A DNA stretch of 64,000 nt from Chitinophagaceae bacterium (lineage in GTDB: Bacteria > Bacteroidota > Bacteroidia > Chitinophagales > Chitinophagaceae). The translations under genes and the position numbers were made by a program. Every line of letters begins with the position of its first letter. Position 1 is the stretch's first letter. The stretch is from assembly GCA_004173235.1 (NCBI GenBank), contig SEAC01000030.1, positions 1 to 64,000 on the forward strand, read 5' to 3'. The notes under the pieces are model-generated. The model made no database searches. It was not told the DNA's origin and was given only the letters and a program-made list of their open reading frames with translations. This document shows positions 27,454 through 36,340 of this stretch, piece after piece.

Positions 27454-28806
27454 ATGAACGAAACGACGCCGCGCAAGACCCTTGGCCGCTTCACAGCCTG
27501 GCTGCATCATCCCTTTGGCAGGCAGGCGGCGCACGCGCTTCCCTTCTGGTTTGCTTCGCTGGCGGTCGGCATCGTTGCGGTGCTCTATACGCGCATCTTC
27601 GGGTTCGGCGAGCACCTGCAAAAGGAAATGCTCCATGCCCACCCTGCGGCCGTATTTCTACTGTCGCCGCTCTTCTTTCTCCTTGCCTGGCTGCCGGTGC
27701 ACCTTTGGGCACGCTTCGCGCGCGGCAGTGGCATCCCGCAGGTGATGGCCGCCATCGATCTCTCGGTGCCCGGCCACGAGCACAAGGTGGGCAAGCTCGT
27801 AAGCCTCCGCGTGCTTTGGGTGAAAGTGGTGTCGAGCTTTCTGATGGTGCTTGGTGGAGGTGCTATCGGCCGCGAAGGTCCCACTATTCAGATATCGGCT
27901 TCCATCTTCCGTTGGGTGAGCCGCCGCATACCGCAAAGCTGGCCCCGCATGGCGCGGCAAAGCTTCCTGCTTACCGGGGCCGCTGCCGGGCTTGCAGCAG
28001 CGTTCAACACGCCTTTGGGCGGACTCGTGTTTGCGGTGGAGGAGCTCGCACGCGTGCACGTTCGCTACTTCCGCACGGCGCTGTTCACTTCGGTGATCAT
28101 TTCAGGACTTGTTGCACAAGGTCTGCTTGGGCCTTACCTCTACCTCGGCTACCCCGATGTGGGCGGGCTTTCCATCCGCATCTTCCCCGCGGTGATCGTC
28201 GTTTCGCTGCTCGCAGGCGCGGGCGGGGCGGCCTTCTGCAAAGCCATCCTCGCGGTGCTGCAACGCACGGCAAAATTCAAGGTGTGGGGACAGGTCACCT
28301 ACATCGTGCTTGCCGGCCTTGCCATGGCGGCGCTGTGCTACTTTGTCGACCCTGGCGTGCAGGGCTCGGGAAAAGAGCTGATCAACCGGTTGCTGTTTAC
28401 GGCCGACAAGACCTGTGGCATAAGTACCGTATTTCTACGGATGATCGGACCGCTGCTCACCTTCAACGTGGGCGCCGCGGGCGGTGTGTTTGCGCCGGCA
28501 CTCGCGTCGGGAGCCGCCATCGGTGGTTGTTGCTCCGGCTGGTTCGGCTTTGGCGGTGCCGCGGCCAACGTGCTGATCCTCGCAGGCATGGTCAGCTTCC
28601 TCACCGGTGTAACGCGCACGCCTTTCACCTCGGCCATCCTGGTGCTCGAAATGACCGACCGGCATAACGTGATCTTCCACCTGCTGCTGGCGGCGCTGGT
28701 GGCGAGCCTCGTTGCCCACCTCGTTGACCGTCATTCGTTCTACGACCGCATGAAAGGGCGGCACAAGGCCGCCCTTGCGCACGAGACCGCAGACACGGTT
28801 GGCTGA
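27454..28806 (+). CDS. ClC-family chloride channel/transporter
   Basis: About 450 residues from the ATG at 27454 (MNETTPRKT); an ATG at 27430 would add eight residues. Ten or more hydrophobic helices are present. The signature selectivity motifs occur in order: GSGIPQV (about 91), GREGPTIQ with the gating glutamate (about 139-146), and GGVFAPAL (about 343). There are no C-terminal CBS domains, so this is the short prokaryotic form. It sits in the inner membrane and exchanges or conducts Cl- or related anions. The downstream gene starts 20 bases after the stop and may be cotranscribed. Two copies of the CCGTATTTCTAC motif lie inside this gene. Confidence 0.94.
   Translation: MNETTPRKTLGRFTAWLHHPFGRQAAHALPFWFASLAVGIVAVLYTRIFGFGEHLQKEMLHAHPAAVFLLSPLFFLLAWLPVHLWARFARGSGIPQVMAAIDLSVPGHEHKVGKLVSLRVLWVKVVSSFLMVLGGGAIGREGPTIQISASIFRWVSRRIPQSWPRMARQSFLLTGAAAGLAAAFNTPLGGLVFAVEELARVHVRYFRTALFTSVIISGLVAQGLLGPYLYLGYPDVGGLSIRIFPAVIVVSLLAGAGGAAFCKAILAVLQRTAKFKVWGQVTYIVLAGLAMAALCYFVDPGVQGSGKELINRLLFTADKTCGISTVFLRMIGPLLTFNVGAAGGVFAPALASGAAIGGCCSGWFGFGGAAANVLILAGMVSFLTGVTRTPFTSAILVLEMTDRHNVIFHLLLAALVASLVAHLVDRHSFYDRMKGRHKAALAHETADTVG
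27650..27661 (+). repeat. CCGTATTTCTAC motif
   Basis: Recurring 12-mer inside the ClC gene, read Val-Phe-Leu with the uncommon CTA codon. Confidence 0.6.
28427..28440. repeat. CCGTA-TTTC-TACGG palindrome
   Basis: Full palindromic copy of the recurring motif inside the ClC gene, read Val-Phe-Leu-Arg with CTA and CGG codons. Confidence 0.65.
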
Positions 28807-28826
28807 AAGCACGCTATTTTCGCTTC

Positions 28827-31214
28827 GTGAAGTCCCTTCTACTCTTCGTGCTCCTGCTCGCCGGCTATGGTGCCGCCGCGCAACGCCTCGACTCGCTGCT
28901 CGATCTTCAACGTGCCGCCGACCCGCACGAGAAGATCCATATGCACTTTGACAAAAGCGCTTATAACCCTGGCGAGACCATCTGGTTCAAGGCCTACCTG
29001 TTCAACGGCTTCGGACTTTCGGAAGACACGAGGAACTTCTATGCAGAATTGCTCGACGCCAATGGCAGGCTCCTCGAGCGCGTAACGGCGCCGGTGGTAT
29101 TTGCGGGCGCTTATGGCAGCTTCGCGCTCGACAGCGCCTATGCACGTTCGCTGGTGTATGTCCGCGGTTATACGCTGGGCATGCTCCGCGCCGACACATC
29201 GTATTTATACAATAAGGCACTACGGATACTGGGTAAGACATCGCCTGCTCCGGCAACAACTCCTTCCTTCAATCTTGCCTTTTTGCCGGAGGGTGGTGGA
29301 TGGGTACGCGGGCTTCCCGTAACGATGGCTTTCATCGCCACCGACAATCGCGGGTTGCCTGCAGCAGCGGCAGGGTTCATCGAAGACCAGAACGGAGCAC
29401 GTGTAATTGACTTCAAAACGGTGCACAATGGCATGGGCTCGGTGCAACTGATGCCCGTTGCAGGCAAGCGTTACCGCGCGCAGTGGAAAGATGAGAAAGG
29501 TAAACCGCATACGACGGCGCTGCCTGCTTTTACAGACGATGGCATTGTGCTCCGCGTGAGCGACGACCCGGGAGGCAAGCGTTTTACCGTGCAGCGTACC
29601 GCCTCGGTGGATGCAGCACGACAGCGCCTGCACATCGTGGCCACCATGAACCGGCAACTGCTTTACCAGGCGGAGATCAGCCTTGCCGCCAAGCCCAGCG
29701 CAACCGGCGTGTTTCCAACCGATCCGCTCATCTCGGGCATTATGACCATCACCGTTTTCGACAGCAGCTACAAGCCGCTGGCGGAGCGGATCTGCTTTGT
29801 GAACAAGCACGACTACGAGTTTGATGGCGACGTTTATTTTACGCAAAAGAATGGTGCCGCCCGCACGCTCAATCGTTTCGAGGTAAGCGTGAGCGATACG
29901 TTGCCTGCCAACCTTTCGGTTTCCATCACCGATGCCGACCGCAACGAAACGAATGCAATGGAAGATAACATCGTGAGCCGCCTGCTGCTTACCAGCGACC
30001 TGCGCGGCCCGGTAGTGAACCCGTATTACTACTTCTACAGCAACAGCGATAGTGTGGCCATACAGCTCGACCTGTTGCTGCTCACGCACGGATGGCGCAA
30101 GTTCAACTGGGACGATGTTCGCGCAGGTCGTGTGAAGAGTAGTCCTGCGCAACCAGAGAATTACATTACGCTGCAGGGACAAGTTCAGGGCCTTGCGCCC
30201 GGTCGCCTCGGGGGCAACCTCCAGCTGAATGGCATCCTCGAAACGGCCGACTCCGTGCGGCACCTCCTGTTTTTGCCGGTGGATAAGAAGGGCAACGTTT
30301 CCGCCGACGGCCTCGTGTTTTATGATACAGCGCGGCTCTACTTTTCGTTCAACGACAAGAATATTCCAAAGGGTACCGGCATCCTGCAATTGCAGAACGG
30401 ACTTCGCATGAACGCACTGCCCGGCCTGCCCGACACAAGCCTTGCGCGCCTTTTGCCCAACGCAACAGCAGCGCAGTTGGCGGCAAACAACAAAGCGCTG
30501 ACGCTCGCACGGCAACGCGGTTCGGGGCTTGTTGCGAAGGAGCTCGCCAACATCACCGTGGAAGGCCGGCGCAGGAGCAACCGCGACAAGATCGAGCAAC
30601 GTTATGTAAGCCCGCTCTTCGCCGGCGATGCCTCCAGCTTCGATCTCGTTGCCGACCCCAACGCACGCAATTACCGCGACGTGTTTCAATACCTGCAGGG
30701 TCGCGTAGCGGGTGTGCAGATCGGCAGCGGAACGCCGCCCACCCTTAGCTGGAGAGGCAGCACTCCTTCGCTTTACCTCAACGAAATGCAAACAGATGCC
30801 ACGCAGCTGAGCGCTATCCCGATGAACGACGTTGCCTACATCAAAGTCTTCCGCCCGGGCGAAAGCCCCGTGTATGGCGGCGGTGGCGGCGTCATCGCCA
30901 TTTACACCCGCAAGGGCGGCGACGTGATGGAAAGCCGTGATGCCGGTTTGAGTTCAGCCCTGGTGGCAGGATACAGCACGCAGCGCCAATTCTATGCGCC
31001 CGACTACGCCACCGACGCCAGCTCGGTTGGCGGCGACTTCCGCAGCACCCTGTATTGGAATCCCAGCATTTTCGTTGACCGCAGCCGACGCAAGATCCGC
31101 TTTCAGTTTTACAACAACGACCTAACAAAGAACTTCCGCCTCGTGCTCGAGGGGGTGGATGCGGAAGGGCGCGTGCTGCACGTGGAGAAACGTCTTTCAA
31201 CCGAAACGAAGTGA
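28827..31214 (+). CDS. Exported MG2-like/TonB-plug-like domain protein (795 aa)
   Basis: The protein starts at GTG 28827 with a signal peptide (KSLLLFVLLLAGYGAAAQ). The N-terminal domain contains 'FDKSAYNPGETIWFKAYLF', the alpha-2-macroglobulin MG2-like motif seen in Bacteroidota surface proteins. Several beta-sandwich modules follow. Near the C-terminus (about 615-700) is a TonB-receptor plug-like domain ('YRDVFQYLQGRVAGVQIG', 'SIPMNDVAYIKVFRP'-like pattern, then 'GGGGVIAIYTRKGGD'). No beta-barrel follows. Such proteins are abundant in Chitinophagaceae but functionally uncharacterised; they may form envelope scaffolds or assist TonB-linked uptake. It is 20 bases downstream of the ClC gene. 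Confidence 0.8.
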   Translation: MKSLLLFVLLLAGYGAAAQRLDSLLDLQRAADPHEKIHMHFDKSAYNPGETIWFKAYLFNGFGLSEDTRNFYAELLDANGRLLERVTAPVVFAGAYGSFALDSAYARSLVYVRGYTLGMLRADTSYLYNKALRILGKTSPAPATTPSFNLAFLPEGGGWVRGLPVTMAFIATDNRGLPAAAAGFIEDQNGARVIDFKTVHNGMGSVQLMPVAGKRYRAQWKDEKGKPHTTALPAFTDDGIVLRVSDDPGGKRFTVQRTASVDAARQRLHIVATMNRQLLYQAEISLAAKPSATGVFPTDPLISGIMTITVFDSSYKPLAERICFVNKHDYEFDGDVYFTQKNGAARTLNRFEVSVSDTLPANLSVSITDADRNETNAMEDNIVSRLLLTSDLRGPVVNPYYYFYSNSDSVAIQLDLLLLTHGWRKFNWDDVRAGRVKSSPAQPENYITLQGQVQGLAPGRLGGNLQLNGILETADSVRHLLFLPVDKKGNVSADGLVFYDTARLYFSFNDKNIPKGTGILQLQNGLRMNALPGLPDTSLARLLPNATAAQLAANNKALTLARQRGSGLVAKELANITVEGRRRSNRDKIEQRYVSPLFAGDASSFDLVADPNARNYRDVFQYLQGRVAGVQIGSGTPPTLSWRGSTPSLYLNEMQTDATQLSAIPMNDVAYIKVFRPGESPVYGGGGGVIAIYTRKGGDVMESRDAGLSSALVAGYSTQRQFYAPDYATDASSVGGDFRSTLYWNPSIFVDRSRRKIRFQFYNNDLTKNFRLVLEGVDAEGRVLHVEKRLSTETK

Positions 31215-31272
31215 TGTTGGGTCGCCGTTGCCGCGCCCGTAGCGGCAACAAAGAATCCGGATCTTTTTTTTG

Positions 31273-31303
31273 TTGTCAATTGAACCCGAATCCCTTATTT
31301 TTG
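31273..31303 (+). promoter_or_regulatory. tRNA-Ser promoter
   Basis: TTG (31273-31275), a 20-base spacer and TATTTTTG (31296-31303) fit the TTG / TAnnTTTG promoter exactly, ending 19 bases before the tRNA 5' end. Confidence 0.7.
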
Positions 31304-31322
31304 CCTCCCTCGCAAAAGCAAT

Positions 31323-31411
31323 GGTGAGGTGGATGAGTGGCTGAAATCAGTAGTTTGCTAAACTGCCGTACGGGTTAAACTGTACCGCGGGTTCGAATCC
31401 CGCCCTGCCCG
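31323..31411 (+). tRNA. tRNA-Ser (GCU anticodon), acceptor stem mismatched
   Basis: Class II tRNA with every arm traceable. The D stem is GAT/ATC. The anticodon stem is GTAGT/ACTGC with loop TTGCTAA around anticodon GCT (31357-31359). The variable arm GTACGG/CTGTAC has a six-base loop, the T stem GCGGG/CCCGC encloses TTCGAAT, and the discriminator is G. The acceptor 5' strand GGTGAGG pairs imperfectly with 3' strand CCTGCCC: positions 3-70 and 4-69 are mismatched, where CCTCACC would be expected. The 3' strand is at the same time coding sequence of the PAS kinase reading frame (Leu-Pro-Asp). The 3' end therefore looks replaced by the neighbour, and the tRNA may be non-functional or chimeric. 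Confidence 0.75.
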
Positions 31412-33164
31412 ACGTCTTCTTCATCCTCGATGAAGCGGGACATTTCCTGGAAGTGAACGACGCCGCCTTCCGCGCATGGGGCTTTCGCGCGGAAGAGCTT
31501 ATTGGCCGGCATCTTACCGGATTCGTCGCCGACGCACAGCATGCTTCTTTGGTTGCGGCTATGCAAAACCTTACCACTGCTGCGCCCGTTGCCGATCTGC
31601 GCACTGGGTTTGTCCACAAAAATGGGCAGATACTGCCCCTCTCGCTGGCCCTCCACCGCGATGCGGAAACCGGGCTGGTGTTCGCCGTGGCAAGAACGCT
31701 TTCCGGCCCCGCCACCGCCCACGATCCGGTGTTCCTAACCAACCGGGAAGCGCGCAATGGAGAAGAGCGCGCACTGTACGAAGCGCGGATAGAAGCCCGC
31801 AACTTGTTGCTGGGAAGCATTCTCGATAACATGAACCAGGTGTTCTTCCTGCTCGACACCGACCTGCGCGTGATCTACTGGAATAGTCTCGCAAGCAAGT
31901 TGTTCGGCGTCACCCGCGACGAAGTGATGGGCAGCACCATGCGCGAGTGGCTCGAAGATGCATCGCTGGCGGTGTATGAGCCGCTGGTGCAGGAAGTGCT
32001 GATCGATCAGCGCCCTATTCGCGCCGAATCGATCTGCCCGCTGACGCAGCGCTGGGAGGAAGTGGATATGTTTCCCACGGACGGAGGCGTATCCGTATTT
32101 ATACGGGATGTGCACGAGCGCAAGCGCACGGAGGAGGAACTGCGCAAGCTTTCGCTGGTAGCCGAAAATACAGTCAACATCGTGATCATCAGCGATGCGG
32201 AAGGTGCCGTGCTCTGGGCCAACCGCGCGGCCGTGGAGGCATCGGGTTATTCGTTCCAAGAACTGATCGGGCGGCCTATCGGCGAAGTGGTAGATGGACC
32301 GGAAACGCCAGCCGAAGCCATCGAGCTGGTGCAGCAGCGGCGGGCAACCTTTCAGCCATACGAGCTCGAAGCCATCAATTACCGCCGCGACGGCACGCCT
32401 TACTGGGTGCACGTACTTAGTCAGCCGTCTTTGATGAAGAAGGAAACCTGCAATACTATTTTTCGATAGCCACCGACATTACCGAGCGCAAGCGGCTGGA
32501 GCACTCGCTGCACCGGCAGCAGAAGCGCACCAATGCCGCCGTGATCGCCGCGCAGGAGAAAGAACGCGCACAGGTGGGGCGCGAGTTGCACGACAACGTG
32601 AACCAGGTGCTCACTTCGGTGAAGTTGTACCAGGAGTTGCTGCTCTCGGGCATCGGCGACGACGAAGCGCTCGTGCGCAGGTCGATCGAATTGTTGCAGT
32701 CGTCCATCAACGAGATCAGGAGCCTTTCGAAGCGATTGTCGGCACCCACGTTGGGCAACATCCGCCTGCGCGATTCGGTGCGCGAGCTGGCCGATACGGT
32801 GGCTGCCACGCGGCAGTTCGCCATATCGATGGACACGGATGCCGTTCAGGAACTGGAAGTGGATGAAACGCTCCACCTGGCGTTGTACCGCATCCTTCAG
32901 GAACAGCTGACCAACATATTGAAGTATGCCGATGCGTCGCTGGTGCATCTATCGTTTGAGCGGGACCACGACATACTTACTATGGTAGTGGCCGACAATG
33001 GTCGCGGCTTCGACCCACAGCAAAAAAGCACGGGCATCGGCCTGTCGAACATCAAAGCCCGCGCAGAAAGCCTCGGCGGCGTGATGAAGGTAGAAAGCGC
33101 CCCGGGCGCAGGTTTCCGGCTAACGGTCTCCATTCCCCTCGACGGCCATTCCGACTATCCTTGA
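31405..33164 (+). pseudogene. PAS-domain sensor histidine kinase, 5'-truncated and frameshifted
   Basis: A first frame runs from the tRNA-Ser 3' end (CTG 31405; open from 31354, first GTG at 31453) to a stop at 32469. It encodes three PAS domains: 'LPDVFFILDEAGHFLEVND', 'VFFLLDTDLRVIYWN', and 'IVIISDAEGAVLWAN'. A second frame (visible ATG-like start 32541, to 33164) encodes a HisKA_3-type dimerisation domain with ERAQVGRELHDNVNQVL (phospho-acceptor His). An HATPase domain follows (LTNILKYAD N-box; DNGRGFD; GIGLSNIKARAESLGG). At about 32426-32432, joining the frames by restoring one missing base gives the expected 'FDEEGNLQYYFSIATDITERK'. It is thus one NarL-type sensor kinase with a -1 frameshift and no visible start codon. 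Confidence 0.85.
32093..32106. repeat. CCGTA-TTTA-TACGG palindrome
   Basis: Full copy of the recurring motif, inside the kinase. It is read Ser-Val-Phe-Ile-Arg with ATA and CGG codons. Confidence 0.6.
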
Positions 33165-33172
33165 GATTGCAT

Positions 33173-34390
33173 TCAGTCAAACAGGAACTGTCCATCGCGG
33201 TAGATCACCTGTTCCGATCCGTCAAGCAACGTAGCCGTTACGGTGCGATTGCTGGTGCTGATGATGTCTGTGTGCACTTTCGGACAACTGTTGTAACCCA
33301 TCGCGGCCCATTGCTCTTCGGGCACGGCGGCCATGTTGCCGGTGAAAGCATCTTTGTAGGCATTGCCCAGCGCGATATGCGTGTTGCCCCATTCGCCGCC
33401 CATGTTTTCGTCGAAGAGCGTAGTGGCCATGAACTTCGTAATGCGCGAATGGCGCCTGTCGGTGAGTGAGAACTCGCCCACCTTGTCGGCATTTTCCTGC
33501 GCGATCATTTCTTTCAGCGCTTCTTCATTCTCGGTTGCGGATGCCGCCACAACGAGGCCCTCGCGGAAGGTGAGCGACACACCCGAAATGCGCTTGCCCG
33601 AGTAGTAGAGCGGCTGGTTGAAACGGATGCTGCCTTCGGTGCCGCGCCAGTCGGGCGATGTGAAGATCTCGAAGCTGGGTATATTCTTGCCGCCGCCACT
33701 CAGCCACTGACGGTTGGCGCCGATGCGGATGTGCAGGTCCACGTCGTCGCCTACGATGTGCAGCGATTCGATCGGAAGCGCATCCAGCCGGTGCTTGATG
33801 GTCTCGATCTCCGTTTGCACGGCACGCCAGCGCGCCACCGGGTCTTCTTCGCGGAGGTAGCAGGCTTCGATGATCTGCTCCCAGTACTCTTCGATGCTGA
33901 GGCCCGCTTCGGCAGCCATCGAAGGCGTGCCGTACAGGCAAAGCGACCAGGAGAGTTTTCCTTCCTGCTCCTTTTGCTCGCGCATCTTCATGTAGGGCGC
34001 ACGCGCGCTGTTCATCTGGCTGATACGCGCTGCAGGAATGCCTTCGAGGTAGTGGATGTCGGGCTCGGAAATGAGAAAGAGGATATGATCGGCGGAAGCA
34101 ACGATGCCCTGCCAGTATGGCGTTGCGAAGAAGGTCACCTGCTCGTCGCTGCCGGTCTCGAGGAGCAGGCGCGCGAGGCTTCCGCCGCGTGTATTGTCGG
34201 GCTGGAAATGCGGAATAAGGTTGCCGCCGGCGGCATACACTTCGCGGGCGATGGCGAGAAAAAGGTCTTTGGCACATTCCTGTGCTACGAGGAACACCGT
34301 GTCGCCGGGTTCGATGCCTTTGCCGCTGTTGAGGGCATAGCGCACCATCACCTGTGCGTAGCGGGAAAGGAGGGTTTCGCTGAGTTGCAT
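33173..34390 (-). CDS. Aminopeptidase, M29 (thermophilic aminopeptidase) family
   Basis: 405 residues, normal for M29. The N-terminal domain (1-~230) handles substrate. The C-terminal metal site includes 'NIPSFEIFTSPD' (Glu), 'GEFSLTDRRHSRI', 'LFDENMGGEWGNTHIALGNAY' (Glu and His) and 'HTDIIS' (His and Asp), the usual dinuclear metal ligands of the family. It removes N-terminal residues from peptides in the cytosol; no signal peptide is present. It converges with the broken kinase, whose stop is only eight bases away. Confidence 0.92.
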   Translation of the reverse strand: MQLSETLLSRYAQVMVRYALNSGKGIEPGDTVFLVAQECAKDLFLAIAREVYAAGGNLIPHFQPDNTRGGSLARLLLETGSDEQVTFFATPYWQGIVASADHILFLISEPDIHYLEGIPAARISQMNSARAPYMKMREQKEQEGKLSWSLCLYGTPSMAAEAGLSIEEYWEQIIEACYLREEDPVARWRAVQTEIETIKHRLDALPIESLHIVGDDVDLHIRIGANRQWLSGGGKNIPSFEIFTSPDWRGTEGSIRFNQPLYYSGKRISGVSLTFREGLVVAASATENEEALKEMIAQENADKVGEFSLTDRRHSRITKFMATTLFDENMGGEWGNTHIALGNAYKDAFTGNMAAVPEEQWAAMGYNSCPKVHTDIISTSNRTVTATLLDGSEQVIYRDGQFLFD

Positions 34391-34441
34391 GCGTGAATAT
34401 AGGAATGGGGAAGAGTCATAATTAAAATTGCCGCAGTTGGG

Positions 34442-34449
34442 TACCTTTG
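34442..34449 (+). promoter_or_regulatory. Putative -7 element for the FabH-like gene
   Basis: TACCTTTG is an exact TAnnTTTG match 58 bases before the start codon. No well-spaced TTG is evident. Confidence 0.4.
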
Positions 34450-34507
34450 CACCTATTTAAAAAGTTTATACCGGGGGCCACAATGCTTCCCGGATGATGA
34501 AGCGCAT

Positions 34508-35572
34508 ATGAAACGTACAGTGATCACCGGAACCGGAAGCTATGTTCCCCAAATCAAGAAGAGCAACGATGATTTCCTCGGGCAGCCTTTCTATTCGGAA
34601 GATGGCCAGCAGCTGCCGTTGGCGCAGACCGTGATCATCGAAAAGTTTCAGAAGATAACGGGCATCAATGAGCGCAGGTATGCGGGCGCAGATGAAACCA
34701 CGTCTACCATTGCGGCGAAGGCGGCAGCGCGCGCGCTGGAGAACAGCGGCATTGACCCGGAGCAACTCGATCTGCTTATCGTGGCGCACAACTTCGGCGA
34801 TGTGGCGGAGCACGGCGTGCAGGCCGATACGGTGCCGGCGCTGGCCAGCCGCGTCAAGCATGCGCTGGGCATCCGCAACCCGCGCTGCGTAGCCTTCGAT
34901 ACCTTGTTTGGGTGCCCCGGCTGGCTGATGGGCGTGATCCAGGCGGATGCGTTCTTTCGTGCCGGGATGGCCCGCAAAGCACTGGTGGTGGGAGCGGAGA
35001 CCCTTTCGCGCGTCATCGATCCGTTCGACCGCGACAGCATGATCTTCAGCGATGGCGCCGGCGCCACGGTGCTGGAGTATAAAGATGCCGGTGAAGCGGG
35101 TATCCTGCAAAGCAGCTGCCTCAGTCATTGCATGGAAGAAGTGGGTTACCTGCGGATGCAAGATTCGTTTCATCCCGACGATTCCAATACAAAGTTCATG
35201 AAGATGAACGGGCGCAAGGTGTACGAGTATGCGCTGAAGCATGTGCCGCAGGCGATGAAGGAATGCCTGGATGAGAGCGGCAGCTCCATCCACGACCTGA
35301 AGAAGATCTTTATTCACCAGGCCAACGAAAAGATGGATGAAGCCATTGTGCAGGCCTTTTACAAATTATATGGTGTGGCGGCGCCGGCCGATGTGATGCC
35401 GATGTGCGTGCACTGGCTGGGCAATTCGTCGGTGGCTACGATCCCGACCCTGTTCGACCTCGTGCGCTCGGGCGTGCAGGAAGGGCATGCGTTGCAGCCG
35501 GGCGACCTGGTTTTGTTTGCGTCGGTGGGTGCGGGGATGAACATCAATGCGGTGGCTTACCGATGTCCGTAA
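34508..35572 (+). CDS. 3-oxoacyl-ACP synthase III-like (FabH/KAS III family)
   Basis: 354 residues with the thiolase-fold features of KAS III. The opening is 'VITGTGSYVPQ', as is usual for KAS III. The nucleophilic Cys lies in 'DTLFGCPGWL' (about residue 136), the catalytic His in 'IFIHQANEKMDE' and the Asn in 'HWLGNSSVATIPT'. A C-terminal 'GDLVLFASVGAGM' closes the fold. Canonical FabH condenses acetyl-CoA with malonyl-ACP; Bacteroidota carry several paralogues, some for flexirubin or other secondary pathways. No acyl carrier or fatty-acid gene is adjacent here, so the precise role is uncertain. Confidence 0.88.
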   Translation: MKRTVITGTGSYVPQIKKSNDDFLGQPFYSEDGQQLPLAQTVIIEKFQKITGINERRYAGADETTSTIAAKAAARALENSGIDPEQLDLLIVAHNFGDVAEHGVQADTVPALASRVKHALGIRNPRCVAFDTLFGCPGWLMGVIQADAFFRAGMARKALVVGAETLSRVIDPFDRDSMIFSDGAGATVLEYKDAGEAGILQSSCLSHCMEEVGYLRMQDSFHPDDSNTKFMKMNGRKVYEYALKHVPQAMKECLDESGSSIHDLKKIFIHQANEKMDEAIVQAFYKLYGVAAPADVMPMCVHWLGNSSVATIPTLFDLVRSGVQEGHALQPGDLVLFASVGAGMNINAVAYRCP

Positions 35573-35775
35573 GGCTGCGCTTGCAGCTCAGGAATGAAAA
35601 TTCCGGGCGTCCTTTAGCAATCAATTGGCAGTTGGTATCAAATAAACGCCTATCTTTACTTCGTCATTTGAGCCTCGCAATAGTGGTCGTTAATTATCCT
35701 GCTTCAATTGCATCGTAGTTAGTCTCTTACTTCTTGCCTTTCTCAAGCATTTATCATTTATCAATTACAGAAGAC

Positions 35776-36072
35776 ATGAACATTTATGTTTCCAACCTGA
35801 GCTTCAACATTCAGGACGCAGATCTGAGAGACTTTTTTACTCCTTACGGAGAAGTTACTTCAGCCAAGATCATCACAGACAAAGAAACGGGCCGCTCACG
35901 TGGTTTCGGTTTCGTAGAAATGTCGGATGACGCCGCTTCGCGCACAGCTATCGCTGAGCTCAACGAAGCTACGATCGACGGCCGCACCATCAAAGTGATG
36001 GAAGCTAAGCCGAAAGAAGATCGTCCCGCCCGCAACTTCAGCGGTGGCGGTGGTTACAACAACCGTTACTAA
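35776..36072 (+). CDS. RRM-domain RNA-binding protein
   Basis: 98 residues. A single RRM spans about 1-78 with RNP2 'IYVSNL' and RNP1 'RGFGFVEM', both intact. A short Gly/Asn-rich tail (FSGGGGYNNRY) follows, as in bacterial and cyanobacterial cold-induced RNA-binding proteins. I chose the ATG at 35776 because the extra 14 residues of a longer frame do not fit the RRM. A 200-base untranslated leader precedes it, with TATCTTTA at 35651-35658 (one mismatch from the -7 consensus) and TTG 23 bases upstream. A long leader is typical of cold-shock-type control, but that is inference. A strong terminator follows. Confidence 0.93.
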   Translation: MNIYVSNLSFNIQDADLRDFFTPYGEVTSAKIITDKETGRSRGFGFVEMSDDAASRTAIAELNEATIDGRTIKVMEAKPKEDRPARNFSGGGGYNNRY

Positions 36073-36091
36073 TCGATACGATTTAGTGAAG

Positions 36092-36118
36092 AGCCCGGCA
36101 GAAATGCCGGGCTTTTTT
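36092..36118 (+). terminator. Intrinsic terminator after RRM gene
   Basis: AGCCCGGCA (36092-36100), GAAA loop, TGCCGGGCT (36105-36113), T run. Confidence 0.9.
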
Positions 36119-36188
36119 CATTGGGCGCCGCGCCGTTGGTGCATCGCAGCAGAATTTCTTTTGTAAATCCTGGATTAGCAATAAACTC

Positions 36189-36221
36189 TTTTGCTTCCTT
36201 GAAAGGAAAAGGCTAGCTTTG
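36189..36221 (+). promoter_or_regulatory. Promoter upstream of the duplicated tRNA-Pro half
   Basis: TTTTG (36189-36193), 20 bases, TAGCTTTG (36214-36221): an exact TAnnTTTG promoter 53 bases upstream of the first tRNA-Pro copy. It would transcribe the tRNA fragment and the GIY-YIG gene. Confidence 0.6.
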
Positions 36222-36271
36222 CTGCCCCGTCCAAAGGGCTGGAAGCGATCGGCAGTTCAACTGCATTTCGT

Positions 36272-36301
36272 TTTCGGGAAGTAGCGCAGCCCGGTAGCGC
36301 A
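36272..36301 (+). repeat. 30-bp direct repeat, left copy (tRNA-Pro 5' half)
   Basis: Identical to 36583-36612. It covers TTT plus tRNA positions 1-27 and flanks the GIY-YIG gene on the left. Confidence 0.9.
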
Positions 36302-36330
36302 TGGCGCTTGAGGCGCCAGGGTCGCCGGGT
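36275..36330 (+). pseudogene. Truncated tRNA-Pro-like gene with UGA anticodon
   Basis: It starts exactly like the intact tRNA-Pro (30 identical bases). It continues with a well-paired but different anticodon stem, TGGCG/CGCCA, enclosing loop CTTGAGG (anticodon TGA with G37), then the same variable loop GGGTC and a T-stem start. Homology stops in the T arm. There is no T loop, no 3' acceptor strand and no discriminator. It cannot fold into a complete tRNA and directly precedes the GIY-YIG ATG. Confidence 0.75.
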
Positions 36331-36340
36331 GAAAGATCAG

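Noticed and set aside
36275-36330. A functional suppressor or Ser tRNA with UGA anticodon
   Set aside because: T arm, 3' acceptor strand and discriminator are missing; the body is tRNA-Pro-like, without the long variable arm of tRNA-Ser.
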